Shown piece by piece: positions 18,190 to 29,943 of a stretch of DNA of 64,000 bases (the stretch's first letter is position 1; each line of letters begins with the position of its first letter). The position numbers and the translations under genes were made by a program. The notes beneath the pieces are model-generated. The model worked only from the letters and a program-made list of their open reading frames with translations, had not been told where the DNA came from and ran no database searches. Origin of the DNA: Tubiluchus corallicola (Eukaryota > Priapulida > Priapulimorpha > Priapulimorphida > Tubiluchidae). The stretch spans positions 318,769-382,768 of the forward strand of contig JAQGDQ010000212.1 in assembly GCA_030141605.1 (NCBI GenBank), given 5' to 3'.

Positions 18190-19157
18190 AAAGTGTATAA
18201 AGAGGAAGTGACGAAAGCCGTCTATTGTTACGTATTTCGCTTTTGCGATTAGCGGCTATTCTGGCGGCGAATCAGTAAAAAAAATTGAGGCGCATTGACT
18301 GTAATAATAATATTCTTAAGTTCACCAATAATGTTGGCATACGCTCAATTTTGATAAGCTAAAATCACTTTTGCATTTTTAATAAAATAAGTATATCTCA
18401 ATTAAAAGCAACTATTAGTTTAAAAAACTGAAAACATTTCATGAAAAGGAAAAAAATTGTAGCAATAAGTTTGTATTATGTACTTGCAAATGCCTCTTCA
18501 GTTTTCTTGTAAGTAAAATTTTATTGTTTTTCCTGAGGAAAGAGGCTAGCTGACTGTGTAATGGGCTGCCTACTATGTAAAAAAGTAATGCATTTTTTAT
18601 TGATTCATTGATTTTTCTCTCCCTCCCTCTCTTAGAGAGGAGGGAGATACAGAAAGAGAGAGGGCGAGGAAGAGAAACGGTGAAAGTGAGGGAAAGAGAA
18701 AGAAAGAGAGACACAGCCAGAGGAGAGGGAGAGAGACAGAGACACACACACAGAGAGATTCTTCTTTTCCTTTTGTTGAAGGTTCTGCCATTTGTTTCTT
18801 GGTCATTTTATTCCAATGCGAGGTAGCGAATTTGGCACATTAAAAATTGCACCCATTTACGTGCCCTGCAAATAATTACACATATATTATATTGTAGGTT
18901 TTTATATAAATAATTCGCACACACACAACAAGTAATTGCATGATACAGTGCTTCATATATTCAATTCAATTCAAAACGTTCATTTATTTCCATATTCATA
19001 ATATAACTGAGGCAAGTAAATTTATTTAATTTTGACAATGGAAATACGGTGGTGAAAGATCAAGAGGGTCAACTAGTCAAGCCATCCTTCAATGGATGTA
19101 TGTGATTATTGGGATGACACTGTAACTATTTCAAATTTCTGTGGTTTGTATTCTTTG
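18190..19157. mobile_element. 968-bp insertion with perfect 8-bp target duplication (hAT-type MITE)
   Basis: CAAGAAGC flanks the insert on both sides (18182-18189 and 19158-19165). The same site in units B (about 31984) and C (about 49953) is uninterrupted, reading ACACAAGAAGCTAGAG. An 8-bp target duplication is the hAT (or P) signature. Termini are only weakly inverted (AAAG at the left, CTTT near the right). It includes a purine-rich GAGA tract at 18625-18750 and a CAATTCAATTCAA patch at about 18962. No transposase is encoded. Confidence 0.8.
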
Positions 19158-19196
19158 CAAGAAGCTAGAGAACTGAAATTGAATATGTAAGAATAA

Positions 19197-19945
19197 TGGC
19201 GCGCCCAGACTAGAGAGTTCTTTCGCATCTTAGATAGATGGATAGATAGATATTTTATTTCTGAAAATCAAATTTCCAACATGAGAATTACAAACTCGAC
19301 GCATACCCAATGGTTTTATCAGTGGGCAGAGCTCGGGTAATGATTTCCAGATCATACTAACAATTTGACTCAACATTGCTGCACAAGTTATATACACAGA
19401 TATACAAATTTAGTTGTAAACTCAATGAAGCGAAAAAAACTATTTACTAAGCATTTGTACACATGTGATAAACAAATATTTTACCTATATGATAATCACA
19501 GTGATGCGGTTATGTGTACGCTAACAAAGCTATACTATTTAATTCACAAATCTATGCATACAGTCGTAAATGAAATTTCCAATTGACATTAATTCTCCGT
19601 CAAATAAATTTGCAATATTACTATAATTTAACGTGTACGGTGCTCTATAAATTGCATTTTCATGGCACTCGCACAAAAAATGCTCTTCTGTCTGAATTTC
19701 TCCACAAAGACATAGCCTGCGTTCACGAGGTACATTTGGCCAACGACCTGTTTCTATAGCTAGATTGTGTGATGAGTCCCTTATTCTTATTGCGCAACTT
19801 CTTCTCTGAGAGTAAACTCGGCTTGCCAACTTCTCTCGCAACTTACTGGAAACTGAGCAAGAGTTGCTGAGAATTCATGCTCAAGTTGACACTCTCAGAG
19901 AGAATTTAGGCAGAGAGAGAACTCTCTAGTCTGAATGCGCCATTA
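19197..19945. mobile_element. TIR element enclosing a LINE 3' fragment
   Basis: The left end AATGGCGCGCCCAGACTAGA and the reverse complement of the right end, AATGGCGCATTCAGACTAGA, are inverted repeats of about 29 bases (4 mismatches). Between them, on the - strand, 19841-19539 encodes a LINE ORF2 tail with the motif CLCGEIQTEEHFLCEC, a Cys/His pattern typical of LINE C termini. The LINE's 3' end is the GATA-type tail at 19231-19250. Units B and C retain only the left end (32010-32302 and 50025-50165). Confidence 0.65.
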
Positions 19946-21234
19946 GACAGCCATTGATGATGTTTTCTCAGTGATGTACGAAATAAGACAAGAGTTGATG
20001 CTTCAGTAAATGAGTTCAAAACTTAAAAGGTCCCACACTAATGACATCGGCTTAAGGGCAATAGGTTCAAGATAAAGCACGTTAAACAGTAATGCAACCA
20101 AGAAATTGTGCAATGCTGCATTAAACACTCGATTGAGTAAACTACATTACTTTATTTAAATTTATTTGCGATTATTAAAATTACAAGCAAAAATAATAAA
20201 AAAAGAAAAAGAAGCGGTTGATAGTGACGACACAAAGATACATTAATTGTCCACACCTCCCATAATTGTTTTAAGAAAGTACTATTCGTTACCGTTTTCC
20301 ATTAATAACAGAAAAAACCTTTAACGAAAGGGCACAACGCATTAATGTCACGCTTCAAATAGCCGCCGTATAGACGAAAATACTACATTGTGATCAGTGC
20401 AATATCTCATTGTATATCGCATGCTGTATGTGAGGTGTGTGTTATTAATTTTGATAGTAAATGGCTTGCTTGGCTTGCATTACTGTATGTGTTCTTTCAT
20501 TTCATCATCTCCTCACCCCTGTCACGTAAAATGGTTTGTACTTACCTGTTGGAGTGCTTTGTTTACTTATGCAAAAAGAGTAATACCTGTTCTGAACAGT
20601 TGAGTTGATACTTTTCACTGGTACAGACGTTGGTCTGACCAGTGGGCATGTTCCAGCATACCTGTAGTTAACGTATTTGTCTGGAAAGGCTGGTACACGA
20701 TCTGTGATGTAACTTCTTCACCATGGAGAGCTGAGCTAAGTGCTGTTTTGGCCAAAAGGACAGTGTTCCTGTTGTATAGCCTGTCTTTCTCAGTCTCGTT
20801 GCTGTTACATGGTTTGAAGAGCTGATCAAGCAACAGAGTGTGATGTTAATCCATTCCAGTCAGCTGTTGGTACGTTGGTGTTGTAGACTACAAGAGGGTT
20901 GCTGGAAGCTGTTGATTAGCTGTCGTCATCTGCATTGTTATGGTTCATGGAGGATCGTCATGTTGCCGACGTCAGCGTTGTCATTGTAGGAGGAGGATCG
21001 CCAAGTTGTGAACAACATCGCCACGAACATTCAGATAAGTTATGCGGAATTCGTTTTCCTATCCTCATCTTTCCTTGGGGGTTTTCACAGCAAGCCACCG
21101 CATAACAAATAGTAAATGTACATCAAGGCGTCTTCCATTTATAGCCGTGAAACCTACCAGAATAGTGTATGACGTGTAGCCTAGTCCCACAAAAAACTAT
21201 GTAACTGTTCAGGCTATCTAGTGCTGTGTCACTT
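19946..21234. other. Spacer between array units A and B
   Basis: No gene or named repeat is recognised over about 1.3 kb. It does not visibly match the spacer between units B and C (36866-37482). Confidence 0.45.
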
Positions 21235-21927
21235 AGGTAGTTCTACTAGTAAACATTTTTTTTAATAAATGGGACGTGTATTTTGTGTCGCTGTTTACAC
21301 TTAATGACATTGCTAATCTGACTGAATCAGATCTCGGTAGGATATCTCATATCGACCTCCTACTATGTGCTTGACCGGGACGGTCAAGTATGGGGGGAGG
21401 ATTATGAGCTGAACAGGGAACAGTGCATTATACAGTTCTATTCATAGGCACCAGGCCAGCCAACTTACAGGTAACGTTATGACCTCAACTTTCAACTAGG
21501 AAGCCCATAACATTACCTGCGATTGGTTGAGCAGTGGTTTCCTGTGGAAAGAACAAACACGTGACATCGTCAGTTGTCTTCTGGTTGTCGTGGAATGCAC
21601 TTCTCCTGTCTGCCTACCGAGTGTCGTGGATTCCGTAAGATTTGAAGCATTGTCATCAGGCTTTGTTTGTTTTCTATTGTATTATTCTTCTCAGCTGTCC
21701 CTTTTGAATTCTAAGTTTTGATTTTGTTGTTTCTTTTTTTTAAATTTCTGGAGTGTCCATTATGCAGCGCTTACCCGCATCACCGATGGCGGGCCGTAAG
21801 GCTATCTACCGGGTCGAACCCCAGAACAATATAATGTTTTTTAAGCTATGCACAGCTGCATGATTGTAACTAATCCGTTTGGTTATTTTAGTGCTATTTT
21901 GGTGACGCATTTCGCTGCGCCAGTTGT

Positions 21928-21937
21928 CCATATTTGG
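21928..21937. promoter_or_regulatory. CArG-box-like CCATATTTGG
   Basis: Exact match to CC(A/T)6GG inside TGTCCATATTTGGACA. It is conserved at 38174-38183 in unit C. It may be chance in AT-rich DNA; there is no gene start nearby. Confidence 0.2.
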
Positions 21938-22159
21938 ACATGCCAGCATTCAAAGCAGGTGAAAAAATTCAGCTGAGTGAACGACAACTCAATCCTGATA
22001 CATAGTTTGTAGAAAGTTGCAGAAGTAATTTTTAACGTTTCAACAAACCAGTTTAAAAATTAAATTACACATGCAATTAATATAGATTTGAAATTTAAGG
22101 TTGAATGAGTACAAGGAATGTACCTTGCAAAGCTAGGCAATTTTATAATTTTACTTGTT

Positions 22160-22215
22160 CACGTTATTCAATTCAGTTCAGTCGGCTTTATTCAATAATA
22201 GCAGTTGAAAAGAAT
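22160..22215. repeat. Pentamer-tailed short repeat end
   Basis: ATTCAATTCAGTTCAG followed by GGCTTTATTCAATAATAG resembles other TTCAA/TTCAG-tailed patches at 9735-9790, 18962-18990, 23836-23870, 38412-38440, 38808 and 60035-60055. These are probably 3' tails of SINE- or LINE-like copies, read on the - strand as (TTGAA)n next to AATAAA. Confidence 0.45.
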
Positions 22216-22241
22216 ACATATAGTAGCAATTTCAATGTGTA

Positions 22242-22379
22242 ATGGCAGAGCAGCAAAAGACTGTTCACACACTAAATCAGGTGTACATTGTATGTAGAAA
22301 ACAATATATGCATGGACGACAACAACAACAACATTTGCTTATTTTATGGGAACCTGCATTTGTACGCGATTATATTTAA
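22242..22379 (+). other. Short open frame with Gln run, doubtful
   Basis: A 46-codon frame begins MAEQQKTVHTLNQVYIVCRK and includes a CAA-repeat Gln run. Unit C has the same start at 38488 but, owing to a rearranged junction, runs on to 38745. It has no family resemblance and its 3' end is unstable, so it is probably not a gene. Confidence 0.15.
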
Positions 22380-24633
22380 TGTTGACAGAGGAGTTGCTAC
22401 CATGTATTTAGAATCAAATCGTATAATACAGTATATAATACTTCAGATCAAGTTTCAAATGCTTCTTGCTCTTTGCAATATGCAATATTCTTGGTTGATT
22501 AGAATGTCATGTCACCATAATACTGTAATCAATACTGTAAATAATTGTGGAAAAACAAATAAAAATCTTTGAAACTGTCTGGCGTAAATCCATACATTGT
22601 TTGCAACAGATGTAACAAAATAGAATGATTGGGAAGTGCCAAACTACCAGCGGAGGTCAACCTCACAATGACCTCTAGCTGCCTACCTATTCCACTATAT
22701 AGAATTATACATAAAGTTGATAGGTAGTAATCCCTCTGTTTTTTGTTCACAAAGCCTAATAAGGGCAATTTAAACTGCTTAAATACCATTGCACATTAGT
22801 GATTATATGTAAACCTTTTATATGTAAACAATATCAAAATTCATGCATTTTACATGCACTTTTGTACCTCTAAATATATGTAACTGAAATTATGCTTTTC
22901 ATTGCTAAGATTTTTGTTTTACTACTGTGCCAGATTTTCGTTGAAGGATTCAAGTTGCATAAAAAAATTGTCGCGCTTAACTTTAGTCCCATGAAACTGG
23001 AAAGTAATTTTACATTTACAGGTTTGTGCAGCATTGGAATTTTTTTCATCACAAAAAACTCACTCACTAAGTTTTTAATTTTAGAAATGAAATCTTGAGC
23101 ATACATTATTCTGATAAAACAATTTTATTAATTCACCTCTACAGGTTTTTAATTTGATTGATTTGATTGGTTGATTAATCATTCATTCCAAACTTAAAGT
23201 TCACATTCAAAATACAGTTACAACAAGAAATAACCATTCAAGACACACACAGAAACTCATATAAACACATTTGTAATGACAAATTAATGTTCTAGCAGCC
23301 AAAGTTACTTAACTGAGTAGCCTTATGAGTTTAGGTATGGCAAATTAATATTCTAAAGGCTAAAATTGTTTACTGAGTACTGTTATGAGAGTAGGTATTG
23401 TATTGGCACTGAATTAACTTGAAAAAGAACAACATAATAATTCAAAAAATTAATTCAATTCTCGCACAGCCTGTCCACATTCACAGTGAGTTGGTCGAAG
23501 GTGGTGTACTGTCCTTTATTCTGTCTATATTGCATCTCTTTATTTCTCCTCAACTATGCCACGTCATATAGGATCTTCATTATTTTTTATTTTATTTTTT
23601 ACAACTTTATTTTTTCTTCTTTTTTTAATCTCCAGAAATGAAAAAATGTTCAAATTATTGTTCAACGATGTTTCAAGTTATTATAATATTAGTAAAGCCA
23701 ATATGACTGTGAGCTATGGCGATGTTACAACGTAAGACATGTAATAATCGTTACGGCTTGCTAAATTTTGTCTAACAACTTTAAAAATTTGGTTCTTCTA
23801 ATTTTTTAAATCCATAGGTCATTTCCGAACATCGCGTATTCAATTCAATTTATTTGACTAAATAATGAAAACGTATAATTCCGTAATTCATTTCTATTTG
23901 TCGAGAAGTTTCTGAAACTTACCGAATTTTGTGAATACAATAACTTCTCATTCAACTTAATGTTAACCTTGCTATTGGTTTTACGGCTTCATATTAGCCT
24001 GTATTATTCTGGTTTTGCACAGCTGTTAAGTACTATACTATAAAATAAAATTCTGACCTTGTACTTGCTGATTTCCTTGCTAGCAGTGCGCTTAACCACC
24101 TGTCTATTAATTTCTTGTAAATTGCTAAAATCTCGTGAAAATCATGATTTTTTTCTCTTACTGTGTTTGTATTAAACTTAATAGTTTTGGTTGTGCAGTA
24201 AAAGTGAATAAATTCGTCGTTATTATTGTGCTGGCCACATTTTACATGATTGTTGAGTTGTTTGGTAATGAATATTTTTTATGTTCATAATTAAGTACTG
24301 CAGAAAAGAAAGACAGACAAATGCAATTATAATCAAAACATTAAAATGTAAGTCAAAATACAAAGCTCTTTTAATTACAGCGGTTGTTACTAAATAATGT
24401 ACCAGGTAATTCGGTGTTTTCATTTGATCAAATTAACATTCATTTTTTCTGTCTAGGCATTAAAATTAGAACGAAATTAAAGTTTTCGATACCATCCATT
24501 GTACGAAAAGTGCAATCTGTGGGCAAAATACTTGACTTGATTAACTCGTAATAAGGTCATTGTTATTTGAATAAATATATACATTAACTAATTATATACA
24601 GTTAACAAAGGCAAAAAATGACAACCAGAAATA
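22380..24633. other. Unit B region downstream of the small membrane-protein gene
   Basis: No exon is recognised. Parts (23733-23925 and 24146-24633) are shared with unit C; 22373-23732 and 23926-24145 are missing there. Confidence 0.45.
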
Positions 24634-26966
24634 TCAAATTCCATTTAATTCGTTTTCGAAGAACAGGCGTGCGTTCGGGTTGTACATTGCCCTCCACTTT
24701 GCCAGTCTGTAACACAATTTGAAACACAACATTGATGGTGTTGTACATATTAATGCATATGTTGTTAATAAATTATGCATTGTAATAAATTATTATGATA
24801 AAAATTTTAATCATACATACATGAAACGTATACATGAAACGTACATATACTTTTCATCCTTCAGATCTTGGAACATGTACTTGTATATTGTTCGGTCGTC
24901 AAGCCAAAATTTTTGCTTCTTTGGCCGTCCATGCACAGCACATAGAGTCTCATTAGCTTCGCCTAAAATGAAAAGAAAAAACTATTCACGAAGATGTGTA
25001 TGAACCTATCTTAAGAAAATAATTTATTTAATTACTCATTCGTTTGTTCACTGCCACACACATCAAACACAAATGCAAAAAAGTGGTTACAATTATACAA
25101 GAACATCATAAAACCATACAAGACAGTATTTTTGACGGACATGTATAACATGTTTAGATTATAGAGTATATATAATAAATTATCTAGCTGCTTGAATAAA
25201 CCTACTAGATATCAATGTATCAGCAAACCAGCCTTAACAAACCAGTAAACGTAGCATCACATCATAGGGTTTACAAAAGCTATGGAAAAAAATAACAAGT
25301 CCGGTGAGTTCCAAGGCCTAATAATATGGATCGTATAACAAATTAACGTTCATAGTCAGTGGTCTTTGGACTTGTTGGACAAATGGATGGGTGACAGTCA
25401 GAAAATTGTTGTTCTAAGCAGTCTTGAGATCAAGTAAGAAGTTTAAATAGCAAACATGATATATGCAAAAACAAAAATAAGATACCAGTGTGGGATCCTC
25501 CATCGAAGCATCCTTCAAGATCCCACAATGACTTTCTTTTCCATCCTCCACCACACCTAAATTAATGAGCGCATAATTACACATTAATTGCTGTTAGAAA
25601 CGTATAAAACTTTCTACATTGTGGGCAGCAGTTTTGTCACCTGAAGATGAAGCTGCCCGGACATTTGTGCTCCATGTAATGAACGTAAGAAAACAGATTA
25701 AGAGTCTCTAACTTCATCTAAAACTTACAACTGGCCACAGTTGAAAACTTTAAAAATAAGGCAGGAAAGGGAAGGATGAAAAGGGGAAATCTACCAGACT
25801 AATAAGGTGTGTGCAACCCATCAAACTCAGCCCAATTTTACTCCTACAGGATTAGAACTAAATGATAAAGTTCAAACAAGAGCTACAACGTCATGTCAAA
25901 ATCTGAGTTATAACTCTCATTGCCTAACGAAACGATTCTACACGGTGTCATAACACCTCTCAGGATGGGTTGCACATCCACATTATTCCATCACTTCGAT
26001 TTTTAAAACAGAATTCGACTATAGGAGCATTTATGCTATTTATCCTAAAGATACCACCAGTTGGTCAATGGCTGCTTATAATTATAATAGTTGCTTATTA
26101 GTTCAAAACATGCACGGTTTCTTTACCAAAAGCCCGACTGGCGTCTCATTCCACCCTCCTAGTCACAGGTTCACCTTAAACATATAGGTCTTTGAAACGG
26201 ACATACATCGGGCAAGAATCTTTTTTCATATAATAGCAGTATTTAAATATTAAAACAAATCGTGCTTCTTTTAGTTGTCGATACTTACCGTAAATAAATC
26301 AGGATCGCTGTTATAACGACTATGGATATTCCCATAACAGCAATGCCCAGCTTGTAGGCTGAAAAAGTAAATAATTTAGCTCTTATTATAAAATTGAAAT
26401 ATTCTATTTTTATCGATAGGACAGTCGGTAATTTGCATTCAAAGTGCCGCAAAACAAAGAATGAGTCCGTTATAATTTACATCGCAAAAGCGCATCAGCT
26501 CTAGCAAGACTATAAGCATTAAAATTAAAAAAATCAAACTTGGATTGTGAGTAATTAATAATTTTTAATTAATCATGAATTATCTAAATCTCCTGCTTGC
26601 CTACCTTCCCACCTACTTACCTATCTACCTACCTACCTATGTACCTACCTATTTATCTACCTACGTATGTACGTACGTACGTACGTACCTACTTACCTGC
26701 CTGCCTACACCCTTGACAATCCACATGCCTAAAACTGTTTAGATATATTCATACAAGGCAAGCAGGTATGAAAACTTTATTCTGTTAACTTCGTTTCCGA
26801 CACACTTCAAGCTATTCTATACTATACTACTCACTTCTATTGTGATCTATTTGTGCCGTTGCGTTTATTCTACAGTATTTTGTTTTGTTCTTTAGTAAGT
26901 CAGTCAGCCAGCCAGTTAGTCAATAAGCAAGTGAGTGAGTGAGTGAGTGAGTGAATGAGTAGGTAG

Positions 26967-27051
<85 letters not shown>

Positions 27052-27990
27052 CAGGCAGGCAGGCAGGCAGGCAGGCAAGCAAGCAAGCAAGCAAGCAAGC
27101 AAGTAAGTAAGTAAGCAGGCAGGCAGGCAGGCAGGCAGGCAGGCAAGCAAGCAAGCAAGCAAGCAAGAAAGCAATTAAGTAGCAAGTAAATAAGTGGTAG
27201 GTAGGTAGGTAGGTAGGTAAGTAGGTAGGTGGGTAGGTAGGTAGGTAGGTAGGTAGGTAGGTAGGTAAGTAAGCAAGCAAGCAAGCAAGCAATCAAGCAA
27301 GCAAGCAAGCAAGCAAGTAAGTAAGTAAGTAAGCAAGTAAGCAAGTAAGTAAATAGATGATTATTAATTAATCATAAATTATAAATAATTTATATAGGTA
27401 GGTAGGTAGGTAGGTAGGTAGGTAGGTAAGTAGGTATGTAGGTAGGTAGGCAGGTAGGTCACTCGTTCGGTTGGTCAATCGGTCGGTAGGTAGGTAGGTG
27501 GCTGGGTGGGTGGGTTTTTAGGTAAGTAGGTAGGTACGTGGGTAGGTAAATAGGGAGGTAAGTATGTAGGTAAGCAGGTCGGTAGGTAGATAGGTGAGGT
27601 GGATTATTTGGTATAAAAATAGTAGGTAGCCTAATGTTTTAAGTAGGTAGATAGATAGATAGGTAGGTAGCCAGCAGGTATATAGGTGGGTAGGTAAATG
27701 GGTAGGTTAGATAGGTAGGCAGGTAGGAAGGAAAGTATGTAATCAGGTAGGTAGGCAGGTAGGTAGCTAGTGCTCCTCTGAAAATTTTCTGCACCACTTG
27801 TACTTCTTAACGTTTTCACTGCCCAAGTGTCACTGCTCAAGTGTGCTGCCCGTTGCCCAAATGTCAACTGCCCAAGTGTTGGAAAAATGGTGAACAATTG
27901 ATATATACGTACAGAGTATAAAACTGTAGGTTCAGGCAGTCTTTCAGGGTTATTATTGGATTGAAAAAACGTACCTAATATAATCTCCAT
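24634..27990 (-). CDS. Small single-pass membrane protein, unknown family, five exons (copy B)
   Basis: Exons in reading order are 27990-27975, 26358-26289, 25556-25486, 24962-24845 and 24706-24634. Donors are GTACGT, GTAAGT, GTATCT and GTACGT. Acceptors are CTTTTTCAG, AATTTAG, CATTTTAG and GTGTTACAG. Phases agree at all four junctions, giving 115 residues. The start ATG has a good context (ACAATGG). Residues about 6-29 (YKLGIAVMGISIVVITAILI) form a hydrophobic membrane segment right after a five-residue head. Next come CGGGWKRKSLWDLEGCF, a loop with FWLDDRTIYKYMF, and a C-terminal YNPNARLFFENELNGI. I recognise no family. With a near-terminal anchor it should be a single-pass protein; orientation is not certain. 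Intron 1 holds the tetranucleotide arrays. It lies downstream of the LRR gene of the same unit, on the same strand. Copy C is nearly identical. Confidence 0.6.
26585..27775. repeat. Block-structured tetranucleotide arrays (unit B)
   Basis: Long runs of GTAA, GCAG, GCAA, GTAG and GTGA tetramers lie in clearly separated blocks, with inverse-sense CTAC/ACGT runs at 26585-26700. Neighbouring blocks differ by one base change in the tetramer. Several long Leu/Thr/Tyr-only frames arise from the repeats and are not genes. The array is in intron 1 of the small membrane-protein gene. Confidence 0.9.
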
Positions 27991-28298
27991 TGTAATCCAA
28001 CCAAATAAAAAAAACTTTAAATAAGGAGCGAAAGAGATGTGTCTTGTCTCTTCCCTTCGCAGTCTAAAACTCGCAGTTGTTTTGTTGCTATGAAACCTCT
28101 CCGGGGTTACAATTGTGACGCGAGATCCTAGCGCGTCTCCTGTTTAGGTACCTATAGCAGCAAAACACGGCGACTGACGTAGCCATCATAACAGCTTTTA
28201 TCCAAGCCCAAAGCCACACACGCGCCTACAGCATTCTGTAGAAATTACTCCTCGCTCGCCCGTGATAAGATTCGTACTTTCCCATTTACGATTTTTAA

Positions 28299-28640
28299 TA
28301 CAAGTCTCGATCTAGTGTCGTGCCATTGGGGGTTGATTTTTCGAATCGGGCCCACCGCGAGGAATGGGGAGCAAAAATCCTCCAAAAATGGCCATTTTTC
28401 GGCCGTTTTTTGCAAAATTATACGTCTGAGATCATGAAAACGGGAACGGCAATGGGTGGTGCTGGATACGGATAGATAGCCCGTTCAGCGCTGGATGTCA
28501 TAGGCGTATTTAGAATTTGCGAGAGGGCCACGGCGCCCCACAACGGGCGTTTTCCCAGACCCAACTCACGATATTTTCGAAATTTTGACCAAACAGCATG
28601 CGGAAAAAACGTTTTAGGGGCGCCTGGTGGGACTCTCGGA
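28299..28640. repeat. Dispersed repeat 'E', copy 2
   Basis: Same landmarks as 12262-12660, starting at TCTCGATCTAGTG. The left part seen in copies 1 and 4 is missing. Confidence 0.8.
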
Positions 28641-28702
28641 AAGAGATATACAGCTCTTTAGAAAGAGCAAGAACAGGGCTACACGATGGCGGGGGCTATA
28701 TT

Positions 28703-29182
28703 TTAGGACACGTCCACCAAGAGGAGTGCCAACGAGTTAATTAGATGTTCTATTATCCGCAATTTTCGCTTAGAAAACTGTTGACGCAAAGCCATTGTTC
28801 TGACGTCATCCATTATACTCTGCTTATAACCTTTTAACTTTAATTCAGTAAAAGCTGCTACTGGCTTTGCGTTATAAGTGAGGACTAGGTAGGATGTTCG
28901 CGTATTTTTGATTATACGTGTATTTATACGCACAATTTTTTGCGGGGCCTTTGCTAGCACTACAATTGTGCAACTTCCTATTTTGGTCGAAAGCACACCA
29001 TGTGCCAAAACATCATTATAAAATTTCTTTATTAAGGGTGAGCATTGAATGTTCGGGTTCGAACATTCGAATCGAATTCGAAAATCATAAATTAGATTCG
29101 ATTTCGTTTTCTGGTAGAAAATGCTCTCCCCTAGTGTTTCTACAAATAAAATTATGTTTAACTTAGAGGTGACATCCTTCAT
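28703..29182 (-). CDS. Hypothetical 159-codon open frame (copy B)
   Basis: The open frame begins MKDVTSKLN and ends LALLLVDVS. Unit C keeps it open at the same length (43929-44408) with several replacements. In unit A most of it is deleted. It has no recognisable domain, and it includes a GTTCGAACATTCGAAT palindromic patch typical of repeats. It could equally be non-coding sequence between the VNTR and repeat E. Coding status is doubtful. Confidence 0.2.
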   Translation of the reverse strand: MKDVTSKLNIILFVETLGESIFYQKTKSNLIYDFRIRFECSNPNIQCSPLIKKFYNDVLAHGVLSTKIGSCTIVVLAKAPQKIVRINTRIIKNTRTSYLVLTYNAKPVAAFTELKLKGYKQSIMDDVRTMALRQQFSKRKLRIIEHLINSLALLLVDVS

Positions 29183-29270
29183 ATCAAATCTTTAAGTTTT
29201 GTTGTATTGTTCTATTTTGTGTTTCTAACAGTGTCGATTTCTGTAGTCCCAGTGGTGATCTGCTATCTGG

Positions 29271-29525
29271 TAACTGGTATACGTTCAACAGGTGTTAGAC
29301 TAGTACACATTCTATAGGTGTTGGACTGGTACACCTTCAAACAGGTGTTAAAGTGGTACACGCTCAACAGATGCTAGACTGGTACACATTCAACAGGTGT
29401 TAGACTGGTATATGTTCAAAAGATGTTAAACTGGTACACGTGCAACAGGTGTTAGACTAGCACACGTTCAACTGGTGCTAGACTGGTACACGTTTAACAG
29501 GTGTTGGACTGGTACACGTTTGCGA
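29271..29525. repeat. 26-bp VNTR, unit B
   Basis: About ten units of the same 26-bp family as 12755-13690 (core GGTACACGTTTAACAGGTGT), ending at the shared ACACGTTTGCGATAA. Confidence 0.9.
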
Positions 29526-29943
29526 TAAGACTATAAAAATTATTCAAATGGTTATGGTAAATTTCATCCTCCTACTTCGAAATTAGATCTACTTTTAACA
29601 GCAAAATTAAACATAAATTTTAATCGACATTTTTAAAAGATTTCTTTTTCTTTTTTTTATTTTCATATTGTTGCATGTGTGCTGTTCTGTGATTCACTGA
29701 AATGAAATAAAACGAATAAACAAATAGACGTCCAGAAATTTTGATTGTTTTGATACATCAACTGGCAGGTACATAATTTTTATTTATATATATATATATA
29801 TACGATTTTTTAATTTGAAAAAAGTTTGTTGACAATAATTTGTTACGGTCCTGATCGTATTTATTTAGGAATTTAAAGTCGAATAACAAAGTATGGATTC
29901 TAACAAAGCCCAAAAAAATGATGGAGCAGGCGGAGCATATGTA

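Noticed and set aside
18439-18826. Overlapping frames rich in Ser/Leu or Arg/Glu
   Set aside because: They come from a GAGA/CTCT low-complexity tract inside a transposon insertion.
21811-21822. tRNA B-box-like GGGTCGAACCCC (also about 38059 in unit C)
   Set aside because: No matching A box at a suitable distance and no cloverleaf arms. Not enough for a tRNA or tRNA-derived SINE call.
26900-27344. Long - strand open frames rich in Leu, Thr, Tyr and Pro (also 41636-42102 and 42141-42389)
   Set aside because: They are by-products of tetranucleotide repeats that lack stops in all frames. Composition is set by the repeat and there is no start context or domain.
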